Shown here: positions 24,058-36,793 of the stretch, one piece after another
Layout: the number at the start of each line of letters is the position of its first letter
How positions within the stretch are numbered: the first letter of the stretch is position 1
Source of the DNA: Neurospora intermedia
Lineage: Eukaryota > Ascomycota > Sordariomycetes > Sordariales > Sordariaceae
Assembly: GCA_037102815.1 (NCBI GenBank)
Contig: BTPP01000008.1
Location: 2,294,001 to 2,358,000 of the forward strand
Direction: 5' to 3'
DNA length: 64,000 bases
Program-made: the position numbers and the translations under genes
Notes under the pieces: model-generated
The model's input: only the letters and a program-made list of their open reading frames with translations
What the model was told of the DNA's origin: nothing
Databases searched by the model: none

Positions 24058-27000
24058 ATGAGGGCAATTCAAGCAGGGGCCGTCTTGACCTCTCTTCTTC
24101 TGTCTTCAGTAAGCCTCATTCTTGACAGATGCTTTGCTCTCATGATCCATAGCTAACTATGCGCCCAGCTACCACTTACACTTTCCCAACTCATCATCCC
24201 CACCAATCTTCCAGGCGTTTGGGAATACGATGGTTGTTATACCGAGGTCGACCGAACCATTGGTGCGGCCACTTATGCAGACGGCGAGGACATGACCAAT
24301 GAGGCTTGTATCTCATTCTGTACCGCAAGAGGCTTCCAGTATGCCGGAACCCAATACGCACAAGAGTGTTATTGTGGTGAGAGCATTGCCACCACTGCTC
24401 AAAAGCTCGAGGATTCACAATGCAACATGGGTTGCAAAGGGAACGCAACAGAGCCGTGCGGAGGCCCCTCGAAACTGTCCATTTTCCACAGCTCTGCTCC
24501 AGTTGGGCCTCAGGCGAACCCTGGCGTCAATGGCTATTCTCTTCTTGGTTGTTACTCGGAGGGGACAGCCGGTAGAGCACTTACCTTCGTTGTTGGTACT
24601 ATCCCAGGCGCAAACATGACGGTGGACAAGTGCACGGCCGCGTGTGATGCTTCTGCTTACAAGTACGCGGGTGTGGAATATGGCGGTGAATGCTGTAAGT
24701 TTCCTCGAAACCGCTTGAAAGGGAGCCCATGCTGACTTTAGCAGACTGCGGTAATCGAATCTCGAATGGCGGTGCTCCTGCGACCAGCGGATGCACCACG
24801 CTTTGCAACGGTAACAGCACCGAGTTCTGTGGCGGTGGTAATCGCCTCAATATCTACATCAAGGGAAATCCCCCGCCAACTTCAACCGTCTCCGGTATCA
24901 TTGCCATTACATCTTCAGCCGTTCCCGAACCCCAAGACCCCGCTCAGCCGGCGTCCGTTGGTAACTACGACTGGTACGGATGCCGCACCGAGGCCACTGG
25001 CAACCGCGCTTTGAGCGCTGCTACCACTGCGTCGGATGAGATGACACTCGAGGCCTGTAGCGCCTTTTGTGCTGCCTACACCTTCTTTGGTGTAGAATAT
25101 GCCCGCGAATGCTACTGTGGCAACAGCCTCAATGCCGGGTCTGTGGCCGCACCCGACTCTGACTGCAGCATGACCTGCGCTGGTAAATCCACAGAGTACT
25201 GCGGCGCTGGGAACCGGCTGTCTATCTATGCCAAAAATGGCACCGAGCCCCCAAGCACAACAGTCGCTCCTAGCTCCACCGTTTCGTCTGCAATCCCCCA
25301 ACCCACCGGTCTCCCCGAAGGTTGGGCTCCTCAAGGCTGCTGGACTGAGGGAACCACTGGCCGTCTCCTCAACCACCAGGCACCCGACAGCCAGACTAAT
25401 TCTCAGGTTGTCTGTGCCACGTATTGCGCCTCACAGGGATACACCATCTCCGGAACCGAATATGGCGTTCAGTGCTTCTGCGGAAACTCGCTCTTTAACA
25501 GTGGAGCGAAGGTTGATGACAGCCAGTGCAGCGTCAATTGTCCAGGGGACGCAAGCCAAAAGTGCGGCGCAGGTGATAGACTCACCATTGTTTCCCGTGG
25601 TGAGCCCCAAGTGGACCTTCCTCCAGCTCCGAAAGAGACGGTGGGTGAATGGGCCTACAAAGGCTGCTATGAAGACAACCTCAACAACCAACGCACATTC
25701 TTCTGGCAATCCAATTTCCCCAATGTCATGACGCCTAAGATGTGCCTCGATCGATGTGCCGAATACGGATACATGGCTGCTGGTCTCGAATACGGACAAG
25801 AGTGCTACTGCGGTGATCCGGCCAACATTGGGACATCCGGTGCCACCAAACGCCCCGAATCGGAGTGCAACATTGTCTGTCCCGGTGAGACATCGTCCAT
25901 TTGCGGTGGTGGTAGCCGCCTCACAACCTACTTCTGGACAGGAACACCCTTTTACTCGTGGGACTTCCCCCAAGATTATAGGGCGGGCAAATATGAGCTA
26001 CTCGTCAACGGCGTTACCGTTCCACTGATGACGTCCGAGACCATCCAAGGCAAAATCAGCTTCCTTTCCAAGTGGGGAACTGGACCTGCCAACGAAACGG
26101 GTGCATATGAGCTTGATCTGTCCAAGATCGGTACCAATGCGGCCTTCCGTGAACTTCATCTCAAGACTGATGTGTTCTGTGCGGGTGGTGTGACCCTACC
26201 CGACAAGGTAGGCCGCCAGCTGACTGTGGGAGGTTGGTCTGGAGACTCTACCTACGGCACTCGTCTGTACTGGCCTGGCCATGACTGGGAGGAAAACGTA
26301 AACGAGCTGAGCTTGCAAGCCGGTCGCTGGTATCCCAGCGCCATGATCATGGCCAACGGCTCTATCTTTGTGATTGGAGGCGAGACTGGCTCAAACGCTG
26401 CTGCCGTCCCTTCTATTGAGGTCTTGCCCTATACCGGAACCAAACCACTCTTCATGGAATGGCTTGAACGCACCGATCCCAATAACCTCTACCCCTTTGT
26501 CGCAGTCCTTCCCAGCGGTGGCATCTTTGTCCAATACTGGAACGAAGCCAGAATTCTAGACGAGAAGACCTTTGCCACTATCAAAGTATTGCCCAAGGTA
26601 CCCGGTGCCGTCAATGACCCCACATCCGGGCGTACTTACCCCTTGGAAGGCGCCGCCGTCCTGCTCCCACAGCGCTACCCATACTCCGAGAACCTTGGCG
26701 TCCTCATCTGCGGCGGTTCCAACGTAGGCCCCGGCTACGCCCTCGACAACTGCGTGTCCACCCGTCCCGACGATGCCAACCCGACTTGGGTCATTGAGCG
26801 CATGCCATCCTTCCGCGTCATGCCATGCATGGCTCCCTTGCCGGACGGGACTTACCTGATCGCCAACGGCGCCCACCACGGCGTTGCCGGCTTTGGTCTC
26901 GCTAACAACCCGAACCTGAACGCCCTGCTCTACGACCCTACAAAGCCCTACGGCTCCCGTATCACAGTCATGGCCAACACCACCATCGCGCGCATGTACC

Positions 27001-27485
27001 ACTCCGAGGCCATCACCCTTCTCGACGGGCGCGTCATGATCTCCGGCTCCGACCCCCAAGATGCCGTCAACCCCGAGGAGTACCGCGTTGAGGTGTTCGT
27101 CCCGCCTTATCTCCTCAACGGCAAGCCGCGGCCCACATTCACCCTCGCAAACAGAGACTGGGATTGGAACCAAAAGACCATTCCCTTCACCCTCGGCGCT
27201 GCCGCCCGCAACGGCGCCATCACCGTTACGCTGCTAGGTTCGGTGTCAAGCACCCACGGCAACTCGATGGGCGCCAGGACCATCATGCCCAATGTGCAGT
27301 GCACTGGCACGTCTTGCACCGTGGACGCGCCGCCTAATGCGCATACTGCGCCGCCCGGATGGTATCAGTTCTTTGTGCTGGACGGAGGCGTGCCGGCTGT
27401 GGGGGTGTATGTAAGGATTGGAGGTGATCCGGCCGGGTTAGGTAACTGGCCTAATACCGGTGGGTTTTCGAAGCCGGGGATTTAA
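24058..27485 (+). CDS. Secreted five-WSC-domain glyoxal oxidase (3 exons)
   Basis: Exons are 24058-24108, 24169-24694 and 24745-27485, giving 1105 aa. Exon 1 encodes most of a signal peptide (MRAIQAGAVLTSLLLSS). Five Cys-rich WSC domains follow, at about residues 34-123, 139-231, 266-357, 380-470 and 490-590, each with the GC(Y/W/R)..., ECYCG-like and CGGG/CGAG-R-L signatures. The remaining 500 residues are a Kelch-type copper radical oxidase with the glyoxal oxidase C-terminal domain. Ligands expected from galactose/glyoxal oxidase are present: Cys in DVFCAGG, Tyr in GRWYPSA, Tyr-His in ARMYHSEA and His in SSTHGNSMGAR. Such enzymes oxidise aldehydes or alcohols to make H2O2; WSC repeats probably bind cell-wall or other polysaccharide. 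Substrate is not predictable. Confidence 0.93.
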
Positions 27486-28925
27486 GTTTATGATGGTTGA
27501 GATTCGGTTTTGAGTGTTTAGTTCTCTTCGTTTGTTGGTTATTGTATGATGGTCTTTTTTCTTCAGGCAGTATCTTTTTTTTTGGATGAGGAAGGTGGAC
27601 GTATCACCTCTTAAACATTAGGAAGGAACACGATGGATATCCCCCAGTAGCAGCAGATGGAGAGTGGTGGTAGTAGTGGTAGTAGTAGTTATCTTCGGAC
27701 CTGACAAAATATTGATGGCTCCCCTTTTTTCTTACCTAGGTACTCTCCCGCTGATATCTTGTCTTTGTGTATGGCTTCTCTCTCTTTTGGCGGCGTAGGG
27801 GTAAGGAGGAAGAGTACGAAATAAAGTGATACCAAACAAATAATAATCATAATCTTTTACTCTATACTATATCGATACCAAACAAATAGATAGCAAGAGG
27901 TCAAACCTTAATCTTCTTACAAAGGTACCTACTCATATGCCTCACAATGTCTTTAATGCAATGCATGACCATGCAATCAATCATCATGTACTTGATATAC
28001 CTTGCACTCTATGACACTAAACTAACATGACACATAACATGTTGTCTTCTCATGATATCTACCATTATCTACCTACCCTACCTAAGCAAGTGACGTACAT
28101 AATGGGTGAGGGCGTCAGTTCCTGGTTATTGCTGAATGCAATCCGACTGGCGCACCCTACCTATCTCTTTCATCACCTGCTAGGTAAGAGACAGCCGCTA
28201 CCGCTACCGCTGGGGTACCTACACTTTGTTACCTACCTACACATGGTTACTTACCTAGTCAGACCTACCTACCTAGTCAGCGCAGTGTACGTACGTACTT
28301 TGGCACTCCATGTGTCATAAGCTAGTCTCAACTAGAAGTCGGCAGAGCCAAGCGGCTGAGGAGTCAGTTGATTGATTAAAAGTGTATTGTAGTAGAAACG
28401 TATATTCCCTTTTTGTGTTACTACAACCATCATCTGTTCATTTTTCTTATGTATGTTCTTGATTACCTAGGTAGCTATGTCTTTGATTACCAACTAGGTA
28501 AGTCTAGTGACCAGATACCCTTTGTACTATACACGGACTTATAAGAGAAGTGGAACTGCTATGTAAGTGCACGATATGTACTATTTAATCAGTTTGTAGA
28601 GTAGTTTTGGCTTAACCTAAATTAAGTCGAGTGGCAATCATATCGCATTGCTATGTAATGTGTACTGTATAGTAGTAAACCATACCATGTCGAATAGTGT
28701 TTATGGTTGTGCCTTGAATTAAATAGATAGACAGTAAACAAACAGACAGACAGACAGACAAATACCAAACATTCACTTCCACAGATATCCCTCCCCAACG
28801 AATGCGGAACTCATCAACGAACGAACGACATTAAAGATCCAAAAACAAAGTTGCCTGCCGATATATTATTTCACAATTCATCACCTATCTCTCTACTATA
28901 TACACCTCCCCCTCGCCTCCCGACT
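27486..28925. other. Convergent intergenic region
   Basis: Tail-to-tail spacer between the oxidase and the dehydrogenase. It is AT-richer than the flanks, with GGT/AGT trinucleotides (about 27665-27690), many CCTACCTA/TAGGTA motifs near 28070-28280 and 28470-28500, and an ACAG run near 28730-28760. No gene is seen. Confidence 0.5.
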
Positions 28926-30677
28926 CTACGAATGCGTAGGCATAGCCACATCCGCCTTCTGCCCAATCGCGTCCTGCGCCGCCCAATGCGCCGTCACCGT
29001 CTTCAGCTGCGTATAAAAGTTGACTCCCGGCTTTCCATAAAACGTACTCGCTCCTCCGCCCGCAATACTCTTCTTGTTGCCCGTGAAGCTGAACATGGGC
29101 AGAGGCACAGGGATCGGCACATTAATGCCCACCTGTCCAGCCTCGATGCGTCTTCTGAAGGTCTCCGCGGTAGGACCGCTGCGAGTAAAGATAGCAACAC
29201 CGTTGCCGTATTCGTTGCTGTTGATCAGCTCGATGGCTTCGTCGAGGGTGTCCACGTTGAGGCAGACGAGGACAGGACCAAAGATTTCTTCGCGGTAGCA
29301 TTTCATGCTAGGGGTGACGTTGGAGATGATGGTGGGAGCAATCCAGTTGCCGTTGGGATACTTGGCGGGCTTGTAGCCGCGGCCGTCCAGCAGGATAGTA
29401 GCGCCCTCTTGCTCAGCCGAGGCAATCAGACTTTCAATGCGCTCCTTGCTTTGCGGGCTAATGACGGGTCCCAAGTCGGCGCCCTCTTCAAAGCCGCCGT
29501 TGACGTTGAGCGCTTTGGCGCGCTCAGCCAGCTCAGGCAGCCAGTTCTTGGTCTCGCCAACCATGACGAGGGTCGATAGAGCCATGCAGCGCTGGCCGGC
29601 GGCACCGAAAGCGGCGCCCACGACGGCGTTGAGGAACTGGTTCTTGTTGCAGTCGGGCAGGACGGCGGCGTGGTTCTTGGCGCCCAGATTGGCTTGCACG
29701 CGCTTACCGTTGGCGGAACCGCGCGCAAAGATGTACTCGCCTGCCTTGTTGCCGCCGACAAACGAGATGGCCTTGATGGCGGGCTCGTCGAGGATGAAAT
29801 TGACGGTGCGGTGGGCGCCGTGGACAATGTTGACGACGCCCTCGGGGAATCCGGCCTTTTGGACGAGTTCCGCCAGAATCATGGCCGCGCCCGGGTCGCG
29901 CTCCGAGGGCTTGAGGATCAGGGTGTTGCCTGTCACGGTGGCGATGGGGATGCACCAGAGGGGAATCATAGCGGGGAAGTTGAAGGGGCAGATGGCGGCC
30001 ACGACGCCCAAGGGTTCTCGGTAGCTGCGCGTTTCCATGTCCTTGGCCACTTCGAGGACCTCGCCCTTGAGAAGCTCGGGAGCAGCGCAGGCGGCTTCGG
30101 CGACTTGCAGACCGCGGAGCACGTCGCCCTTGGCGTCGGCAAAGGTCTTGCCCTGCTCGAGGGTGATGCTGGCGGCGAGACGGTCCCAGTTCTCGCGGAT
30201 CAAACCAACGAACTTGAACATGATGGCCTGGCGGTGGAGAACGCTGGTGTTCCTCCACGACTCAAAGGCCTTCTGGGCCGAGGCGACGGCGGCCTTGAGC
30301 TCCTCATCCGTGTTTTGGGGCACGCGGGTAACGAGGTTGTTGGTGGCGGGGTCGTGGAGGTCGATGTACTGGGTGGTGGAGGAGGTCACGAACTTGTTGT
30401 CGATGAACCAAGGAGTGTCCTTGACGTCGGCGATCTTGTCGTGGGTGGTAGGATAGCTGGTGGCGGTGCTCTCGAGGGCTGCGGCGGCAGGACTGAGGTG
30501 GTTGGCGGTGGCATGTATCCTTCGCGCCGCGGTGGCGGAAGGGGTCTTTGCTGGGGACGACATCTTGGAGGCGGAGGAGAGCAGAAGCGGTGATGCCCTG
30601 CGTGAACTGGTGGAGGCGAGGCGACGACCAGCGGCAGAGGCAGACGCTGAGAGACCCCGAGAAGTGAGGCGCTGCAT
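28926..30677 (-). CDS. Methylmalonate-semialdehyde dehydrogenase, mitochondrial (1 exon)
   Basis: Intronless, 583 aa from the ATG at 30677 (context CAACATGC); the frame is open 22 codons further without a better start. The first about 60 residues are rich in Ser, Ala and Arg, as in a mitochondrial presequence. The core is an aldehyde dehydrogenase of the ALDH6 type: PWFIDNKFV, PFNFPAMIPLWCIPIA, LKPSERDPGAAM, SFVGGNKAGEYIF, and the catalytic cysteine in FGAAGQRCMALSTLV. ALDH6 converts methylmalonate and malonate semialdehydes to propionyl-CoA and acetyl-CoA with CoA and NAD+, in valine and pyrimidine breakdown. A 307-codon antisense frame across it is a codon-bias shadow. Confidence 0.95.
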   Translation of the reverse strand: MQRLTSRGLSASASAAGRRLASTSSRRASPLLLSSASKMSSPAKTPSATAARRIHATANHLSPAAAALESTATSYPTTHDKIADVKDTPWFIDNKFVTSSTTQYIDLHDPATNNLVTRVPQNTDEELKAAVASAQKAFESWRNTSVLHRQAIMFKFVGLIRENWDRLAASITLEQGKTFADAKGDVLRGLQVAEAACAAPELLKGEVLEVAKDMETRSYREPLGVVAAICPFNFPAMIPLWCIPIATVTGNTLILKPSERDPGAAMILAELVQKAGFPEGVVNIVHGAHRTVNFILDEPAIKAISFVGGNKAGEYIFARGSANGKRVQANLGAKNHAAVLPDCNKNQFLNAVVGAAFGAAGQRCMALSTLVMVGETKNWLPELAERAKALNVNGGFEEGADLGPVISPQSKERIESLIASAEQEGATILLDGRGYKPAKYPNGNWIAPTIISNVTPSMKCYREEIFGPVLVCLNVDTLDEAIELINSNEYGNGVAIFTRSGPTAETFRRRIEAGQVGINVPIPVPLPMFSFTGNKKSIAGGGASTFYGKPGVNFYTQLKTVTAHWAAQDAIGQKADVAMPTHS

Positions 30678-31747
30678 GTTGAGTGAAGTCTTGAACCAGG
30701 GAGAAGTCAAGGGAGGAAGGTAAGAGAGGAAATGGAAATGCAACCACGGGACGAGAACCGTAGAGGTCAGTCAGTCTCAGGCTGGCTGTTTGTTGGTGAT
30801 TGGTATTACCTTGACCTAATTCCTATTACCCGTGGTCTCTGCTGACTGGTGGAATCAACGACAGCATAGAGATAGGAGGTCCGGCCATGATGCCCTTTTA
30901 TCAAACACGGACCGATACCGCTTTCCACACATTCGAAACCACCGTTGGCCCGAGGCGACTTTGTTCCCGGCTTGAACCAGCTCGGTTGATCGTGGTGTCC
31001 ATCCAGTGCCCGGTGTCGCTCAGTCCCGTCCTAGCGCATACGTAGTGTAATGTAGTGTACATGCTGTCGTGCGGGGGAAGTGCGGAGAGATGGAGATGCT
31101 TCTTTACTCGCAGTGAATAAGCCGCCGCCTGCCGACCAACCAATGACCTTCCTCGACCCCTTCCCTTCTCCTTGTCGGAAGACGGCGATCACTCTTCCCC
31201 ACTGTGTCTTCATAGCGGACCCCCTCGGCATCAGGCACATCCCAGCCAAAGTCAGCCCAGCGGAAGACGGGGAAGGAAACGGATACCCGGCAACCAGATC
31301 AAAGCTCCGGGCTATTAGTAGTCTCAAGTATGTAGACACTATCCCGGAGTCCACCGTCACTATCAGTCGAGATAACGTCGTCACATTAACACTCCACATT
31401 GCCTTAACTGCTTCAGATAATGCAAAAAAGTATTGTGATAAGCCTAGGTAAATACCTAGAATACATGTGTGCGCGCGCCTCCCCACCCTGATACTCCGAG
31501 ATATCGATCAAACACTTCGAAAACTGAACCCAAACCACAAAGAACCTTTTGGCCAACTATACCCAGGCCGGTATCGCTTCAGAGCTAAATGAAAATCATC
31601 ATGTCACGTCAAAAACACCCAACTAGATGAGGTGATCCTGTAGTCTGTTTCTTTCCTCTTTCAGCTATCTCAGCCTCCTTTTATTACCCGTTAATAACTA
31701 GTCCCACCTGCAACTTCCTCACCACCACCACACAGTCTGTCTGCTTC
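30678..31747. other. Intergenic region, MMSDH promoter
   Basis: Holds the upstream region of the dehydrogenase and the 3' side of calnexin. No supported gene. Confidence 0.5.
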
Positions 31748-33626
31748 TTACGACTGGTTGCGGGTGTTGCGCTTGGTAGCCTCCTTGGCCTTCTCAGTGC
31801 CAGTGGCAACAGCCTCGGCAGCCTTGTCCTTGACGTCCTTGGCCTTCTCCTTGACATCCTTAGCAGCCTTCTTGACAGCAGGGGCAGGAGAGCTGCCGCC
31901 AGAGACAAGGGAAGCGAGGATGGCAATGAAGGTGACAAGGAGGGCGGCAGCGCCACCAGCAACCTCAGGGACAAACTTGATAGCCTCGACGGGGTCCTTC
32001 TTGGCAATGGTCACAAAGAGGTCAACCTTCTCCTTGATGTAGGTAACGGGGTCCTCGGTGAACTTGAGGTCGCTGGGCGAAGAAGGCTTGTTCTCCTCGG
32101 GCTTGGGCTTCTCAGCCTCCTCGAGCTTCTCCTCGACGGGGTGCTTCTTGAAGAAAGTCTCGTCAGCGAGGGCCTTGGCGTCCTCAACCGAGTGACCAAT
32201 GTAGATGTTGTCAAAGAGAATGTTGTTCTGCATGGTCCAGATCTCGAAACCGATAGCGCCCATGGGCTCAAAGTTGGCGGGAGTCTTGTCCTCATAGTAG
32301 TCGGGGTTGGCGATCTTGCGAGGAGCCCAGGGTCCCTTGTAGGCGGGGTTGTCAATGAGAGGGGCGCTCCAGATGCCCTTGTAGTCGGGGTTCTTCTTCA
32401 TGGGCTTGGTCCAGGGGCCGCAACCAGAAACCTCGAAGCACTTGGGATTGGGAACGGTAGGGGCGATCCAGTCACCATCCTCCTCATCATCCCAGTCCTC
32501 AGGCTTCTGAGCCTCAGGGTCGGGGATGGTCTGGGGCTCATCAACAAGCCAATCCTCAGGCATGGTGGCCTCCTCGTCGACAATCTCATACGGGGCCTCC
32601 TCATCCCAGTCGTCGGGCTTCTTGGCATCGGGGTCGGGGATACGGGCCTGGTCAACCCAGTCCTCGGGCTTGGTGTCGTTGGGGTCGTCAATCTCCTTTT
32701 CGGGGTTGACCGAGGGAACAAAGTCCTCGAGGAGGCTGCCCTCCTTGACAGTCTCGCCATCCTGCTGGATGAGATAGGTGTTGTTGGGGTGGACAATGAG
32801 CGTGTAGAGCTCCGTGGTCTTGACGATCTTGGCCGTCGGGGGAGCGCTGAGGTGCTTCTCCTCGTACTCGCCCGTCTTGGGGTTCTTGTGGTTGAAGATG
32901 AAGTGCACCTTGTTGGTGTGGCCGCACTTATCGGGGCCGAACATGATGACGTAGGGAGTGGTGTTGGAGAACTCGTCCTGGTGCAGAGCCTTGTTCTCGC
33001 GGAGGAGCTTCAGGTAGGCACCACCGCACTCGAGGCCGTCTGGACGGTGTCTGTTAGCAATCGCCTGCTATGAGAAACGGGTGGCGGGCATCAGTGACTT
33101 ACTCTGAAGCTTGACCTCATACTGGACAACGAGGTCCTTGCCCTTAGGGTCAATCGCCTTGGGGAACTTGGCCGAGATGGCGTGGTGAGCAGCCGCGTTC
33201 TTGACAACGAGACCCTTGTCACCCTCCATGCCCTTGAAGACAACGGGCTCCTCGACGGACCACTCGCCGACGTAAGCCCACTCCTCCTCGGTATCGGGGC
33301 CGGTCTCCTTCTTGGCGTGGGAAGGCTTCCAGCGCGCGTCCCAGCCATCGGTGAACTGCTCGAGGAAGGGAGCCTTGAGCTTGGTAGGCTGTGTGGGTGT
33401 GTGATTGGTCAGCTGCTGTCCGTGATGTCCATGTAACTGGACTGCATTGACGACGACGACGACTTACAGTAAAGGTAGGGATCTCGGCGGGAGAAACCGA
33501 GGTAGCGGCCTCGGCGACGGTGCTGGAGGAGCTCTCGTCCTTGAGCACCTTTTGGGTGTCGTCGGCGCTGACACCTCCGGCAAGGAGGGCGGCGCTGGCG
33601 GCAGCGGCAGCTACGTTGAACCTCAT
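31748..33626 (-). CDS. clx1: Calnexin, ER lectin chaperone (3 exons)
   Basis: Exons are 33468-33626, 33103-33388 and 31748-33039, giving 578 aa. A signal peptide ([21 protein letters not shown]) precedes the globular lectin domain ([30 protein letters not shown]). The P-domain follows with its tandem motifs: [41 protein letters not shown], then [30 protein letters not shown] and [11 protein letters not shown]. One membrane segment ([16 protein letters not shown]) ends the luminal part. The cytosolic tail is Lys/Ala-rich rather than strongly acidic as in mammals. Calnexin holds monoglucosylated glycoproteins in the ER until they fold. Both intron junctions restore family sequence ([22 protein letters not shown]). 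Confidence 0.97.
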
Positions 33627-35484
33627 GATGAAGGCGAAGTGGCTGTTATCTCAAGCTGGATTCGCAGTCGCGTTCGTATGTGTATGTGGTAGAGGTGTTG
33701 TGGATGGAGAGAGGGGTTGTTGCTGAAAGAAAGACGGAGTCAAAGTCGAGGTCAAGTTCGAGTTCGAGACAGACAGACAGACAAAGACAAGAACCTTGTT
33801 GGGCAATGGATATTCACTCCCACGGCACAAGGAAAGGAAAGAGGAAGAAGAATGCAGGCGGCGATGGGATTGGGGAAAGGGTTTCGGTGGATGAATTAAA
33901 AGTTTCCAGGCGCTGGTTATACTATAACCTCTTCACAAGTGACAACGTGTCTTTAATGGGCGGCCCTGCCTGCTTGAGATGACAGCTGCTGGGGGGGCTT
34001 GGGGGGAGAGGGGAGCTTTGGCGCGGCGGCAGCGGGCGGGATGCTGCGGAGACCTGTGACCAGCATTGGTTATTGCGGGGGCACAGGTCTGAGGCACAAG
34101 CCTGTTGCTGGAGACAAAGTGGCCTCTCAGCGTCGTTTCGGAGTCCAGTCGGCTGGAACTTGTGGAAATGCTTCGAAACTTCCACGGACGGGATTGGACA
34201 GACGACAGGGGTCTCTCTTTTCATTGGCCAACCTGGGACTGTGTGCTGTGTACCTTGATAAGTAATTGTTCAACCTGAAGCCATTGTCATCCCTCTTTGC
34301 TATGTACAAAAGAGCCAACGTGTATGTGGCACAAACGGTGGGTTTTCATCTCAGCTCTTCTCAGCTTGAACCTGTCCTTGTGGTTGTTGGTCTTCCAGTG
34401 TAAATGTGTCCATCTCCAACTCCAACATCGGAATGTCTTCACCGGCACCAAAACATGGGACAATGGAAGCGTCCTGTTGGTCAATTGTGTTGGAGTCGTT
34501 CAGGTCATTTTAGCGCGTGTGGATTATGTGGGGCTTTCCGTTTCGACCACGAGCATGGCCATGCAGCGAGATGAACACTTTCTCGCCAGTTGTTTGCCTC
34601 TGTTCGTCTGGTATGAACATGGTGATGTTTGTGCGGTGAATGATTGTTTTCTTGAAGGTTAAGTTGTTTCGAGGTATCCACCACCGTGTCTTCCAGAAGG
34701 TGAAGTGTTGTTGTTCCGAGATCTCGATCTTCGTCGAATGGATCCGCATCAAATAACTACATATTCTGGCAACGGAGCTTTGTAGCTTCCGAGTATGGAA
34801 AGGCAAACACCCTCTGCATAGAGAAGTCTAGCTAGCAATTGATGATATTTTCAACCCCGAGTTGAAGCCTTAATGGCCTCTCTTGTGTAAAGGTAGATTG
34901 GGCAAGTTCAGTCTCTCGAGTCACGAATGTAAGTTTGCGGATGACGCCTCAAAGTGCAGCAAAGAGCCGGCTGAAGCTTCGAACGAACTCTTCACATTCG
35001 AGTTCGCGGCTCAACCAACCCTTTCATTGAACTGACCCGTGACTCTTTCTGTTTCGATATCCGTCCCATTTAGCCTCATCTCGCCAGTTTTCATCTCGAA
35101 GAACTTCAACTGCAATATCGATTTACACGGTGACAAGTAGGATCCGCACGGCAGAAGCTCCCGACACTATCCATACATAGCGCCATTCATCCCGCATCCC
35201 AGTCTCTAGTGTACCTAAACTGGGGGCGGGACCACAATTTTTTTTATTTCTTGGCGCTAAACTTGGGTTGCTCCGCGCACGTCAACAACGGCTGCTATCG
35301 AAATCGCAAAATCGAACCCCTCCGCTCCGTGTCTGAAAGGACCCGAAGCCCACGCCGTCATTCCCATCCCAACTTTGCGACCCTTCCCCGTTCCCCGCCG
35401 TCCATCCGTCCAATACAGCTCACGACACATCCCCAGCCAGAGTTCCGCTTGGTGCCCTCGACCGGCCCCAATCCCATCGCCAAA
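33627..35484. other. Divergent intergenic region, calnexin and Mde1 promoters
   Basis: No gene is supported in these 1.9 kb. An ACAG tetranucleotide run lies near 33765-33790. The approach to the Mde1 start is pyrimidine-rich. No unfolded-protein-response element could be identified with confidence upstream of calnexin. Confidence 0.45.
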
Positions 35485-36353
35485 ATGTGTTCTTCCACCA
35501 CCACCTCCGAAAACAACGACCACCTAGTCCAATCCTCCGACCCCAACCACCCCGCCAACCTCATCCCCGCCCTCTGCGCCAAGTTCTGGACTCTCGGCTG
35601 GGTAACCGGCACAGGCGGCGGCGCCTCCATCCGATCCGATGACCTCGTCTACCTCGCCCCCTCGGGCGTCCAAAAGGAGCTCATGAAGCCCGACGACATC
35701 TACGTCTTGTCCTTAGCCGCCCAGGCGCAATCGCTCGACAAGCGCCAACGCGTCTACCTGCGCTCGCCAGCCAACTACAAGCCCTCGCAGTGCACTCCCT
35801 TGTTTCTCGCGGCCTTCACCAAGCGCAATGCGGGTTGCTGTATCCATACGCACTCGCATTGGGCGGTGCTGGTTACGTTGATTCTGGAGACGCAGGGCGC
35901 AGGCAAGGACAAGGAGTTTTTGATCAACAATATCGAGCAGATCAAGGGGTTCGGAAAGGGGTTTGGCAAGAGTGGGAATTTGGGATATCATGATACGTTG
36001 AAGATCCCGGTGATTGAGAATACGGCGCATGAGGAGGACTTGACGGAGTTTTTGGAGGAGGCTATGGATAAGTATCCGGATACGTATGCGGTGTTGGTGA
36101 GGAGGCATGGTGTCTATGTGTGGGGGGAGAATGTGCACAAGGCGAAGACTATGTGCGAGAGGTATGTCCGTCCGTTCTTTTTCTCGTGTCTGTGTTGGCG
36201 TTTATTGTTGTTATTGTTGTCTGACCGTAAGCTAACCGTGGGATCTGTGTGACAAATAGCTTGGACTACCTCTTCCAACTCGCCGTCGAGATGAAGCAGC
36301 TCGGTCTTCCTTGGGTAACCGATATCGAGCCTACCGTTCCTACGAGGAAGTAA
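35485..36353 (+). CDS. mde1: Methylthioribulose-1-phosphate dehydratase Mde1/MtnB (2 exons)
   Basis: Exons are 35485-36161 and 36260-36353, giving 256 aa. The frame opens earlier only with GTG; the first ATG (context CAAAATGT) gives a start typical of the family. It is a class II aldolase/adducin fold: [30 protein letters not shown], the zinc-binding [23 protein letters not shown] with the catalytic Glu, [13 protein letters not shown] and [10 protein letters not shown] with the third zinc His. It dehydrates methylthioribulose-1-phosphate in the methionine salvage pathway. The intron junction [12 protein letters not shown] restores the conserved C-terminal helix. It converges on the GPI-anchored gene with about 440 bp between stops. 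Confidence 0.96.
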
Positions 36354-36793
36354 ACAACAAGAATAACAACAACAATAGTGATACCACAAAAACAAAGAAA
36401 CATTCGATCAAAATCATACACAAGTTCAGCTCAAATCGATGTATCCACAAAGTGATTCAAACCGCTGTGCTTTATATACTACAGTACCGCTCATCACCAC
36501 TACCTTCCAACTTTTATCCCAAGGTTCCAAGGAAGGTGCGATATCAAACACAGACAGACCCAAACCGCCGCAGCTGCAGCAGCAGAAGAAACCCATTAAG
36601 TCCATCAGTCATCCATCCCAAGCCATCTTCATGCATCCAAACCATACATAACCATCAAGCCATACCCATACGTAACAATTCCATCCGCTCATTTCATCGT
36701 GTCAGCCCATAGCAATCAATCACATCAAATCATACATACAATCCATCAATCATCCCACCCACCCCAACTCATGTTCTCATAATCTCACATCCC
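36354..36793. other. Convergent spacer
   Basis: Non-coding 3' regions of Mde1 and the GPI-anchored gene, with AAC/AAT-rich and CAT-rich runs. No gene seen. Confidence 0.5.

Noticed and set aside
29670-30593. 307-codon frame antisense to the dehydrogenase
   Set aside because: Shadow of strong C/G third-position bias in the real gene; no ATG-based or domain support.
32141-33073. 310-codon frame antisense to calnexin
   Set aside because: Val/Gly/Leu-rich shadow of the calnexin exon that also crosses a real intron.
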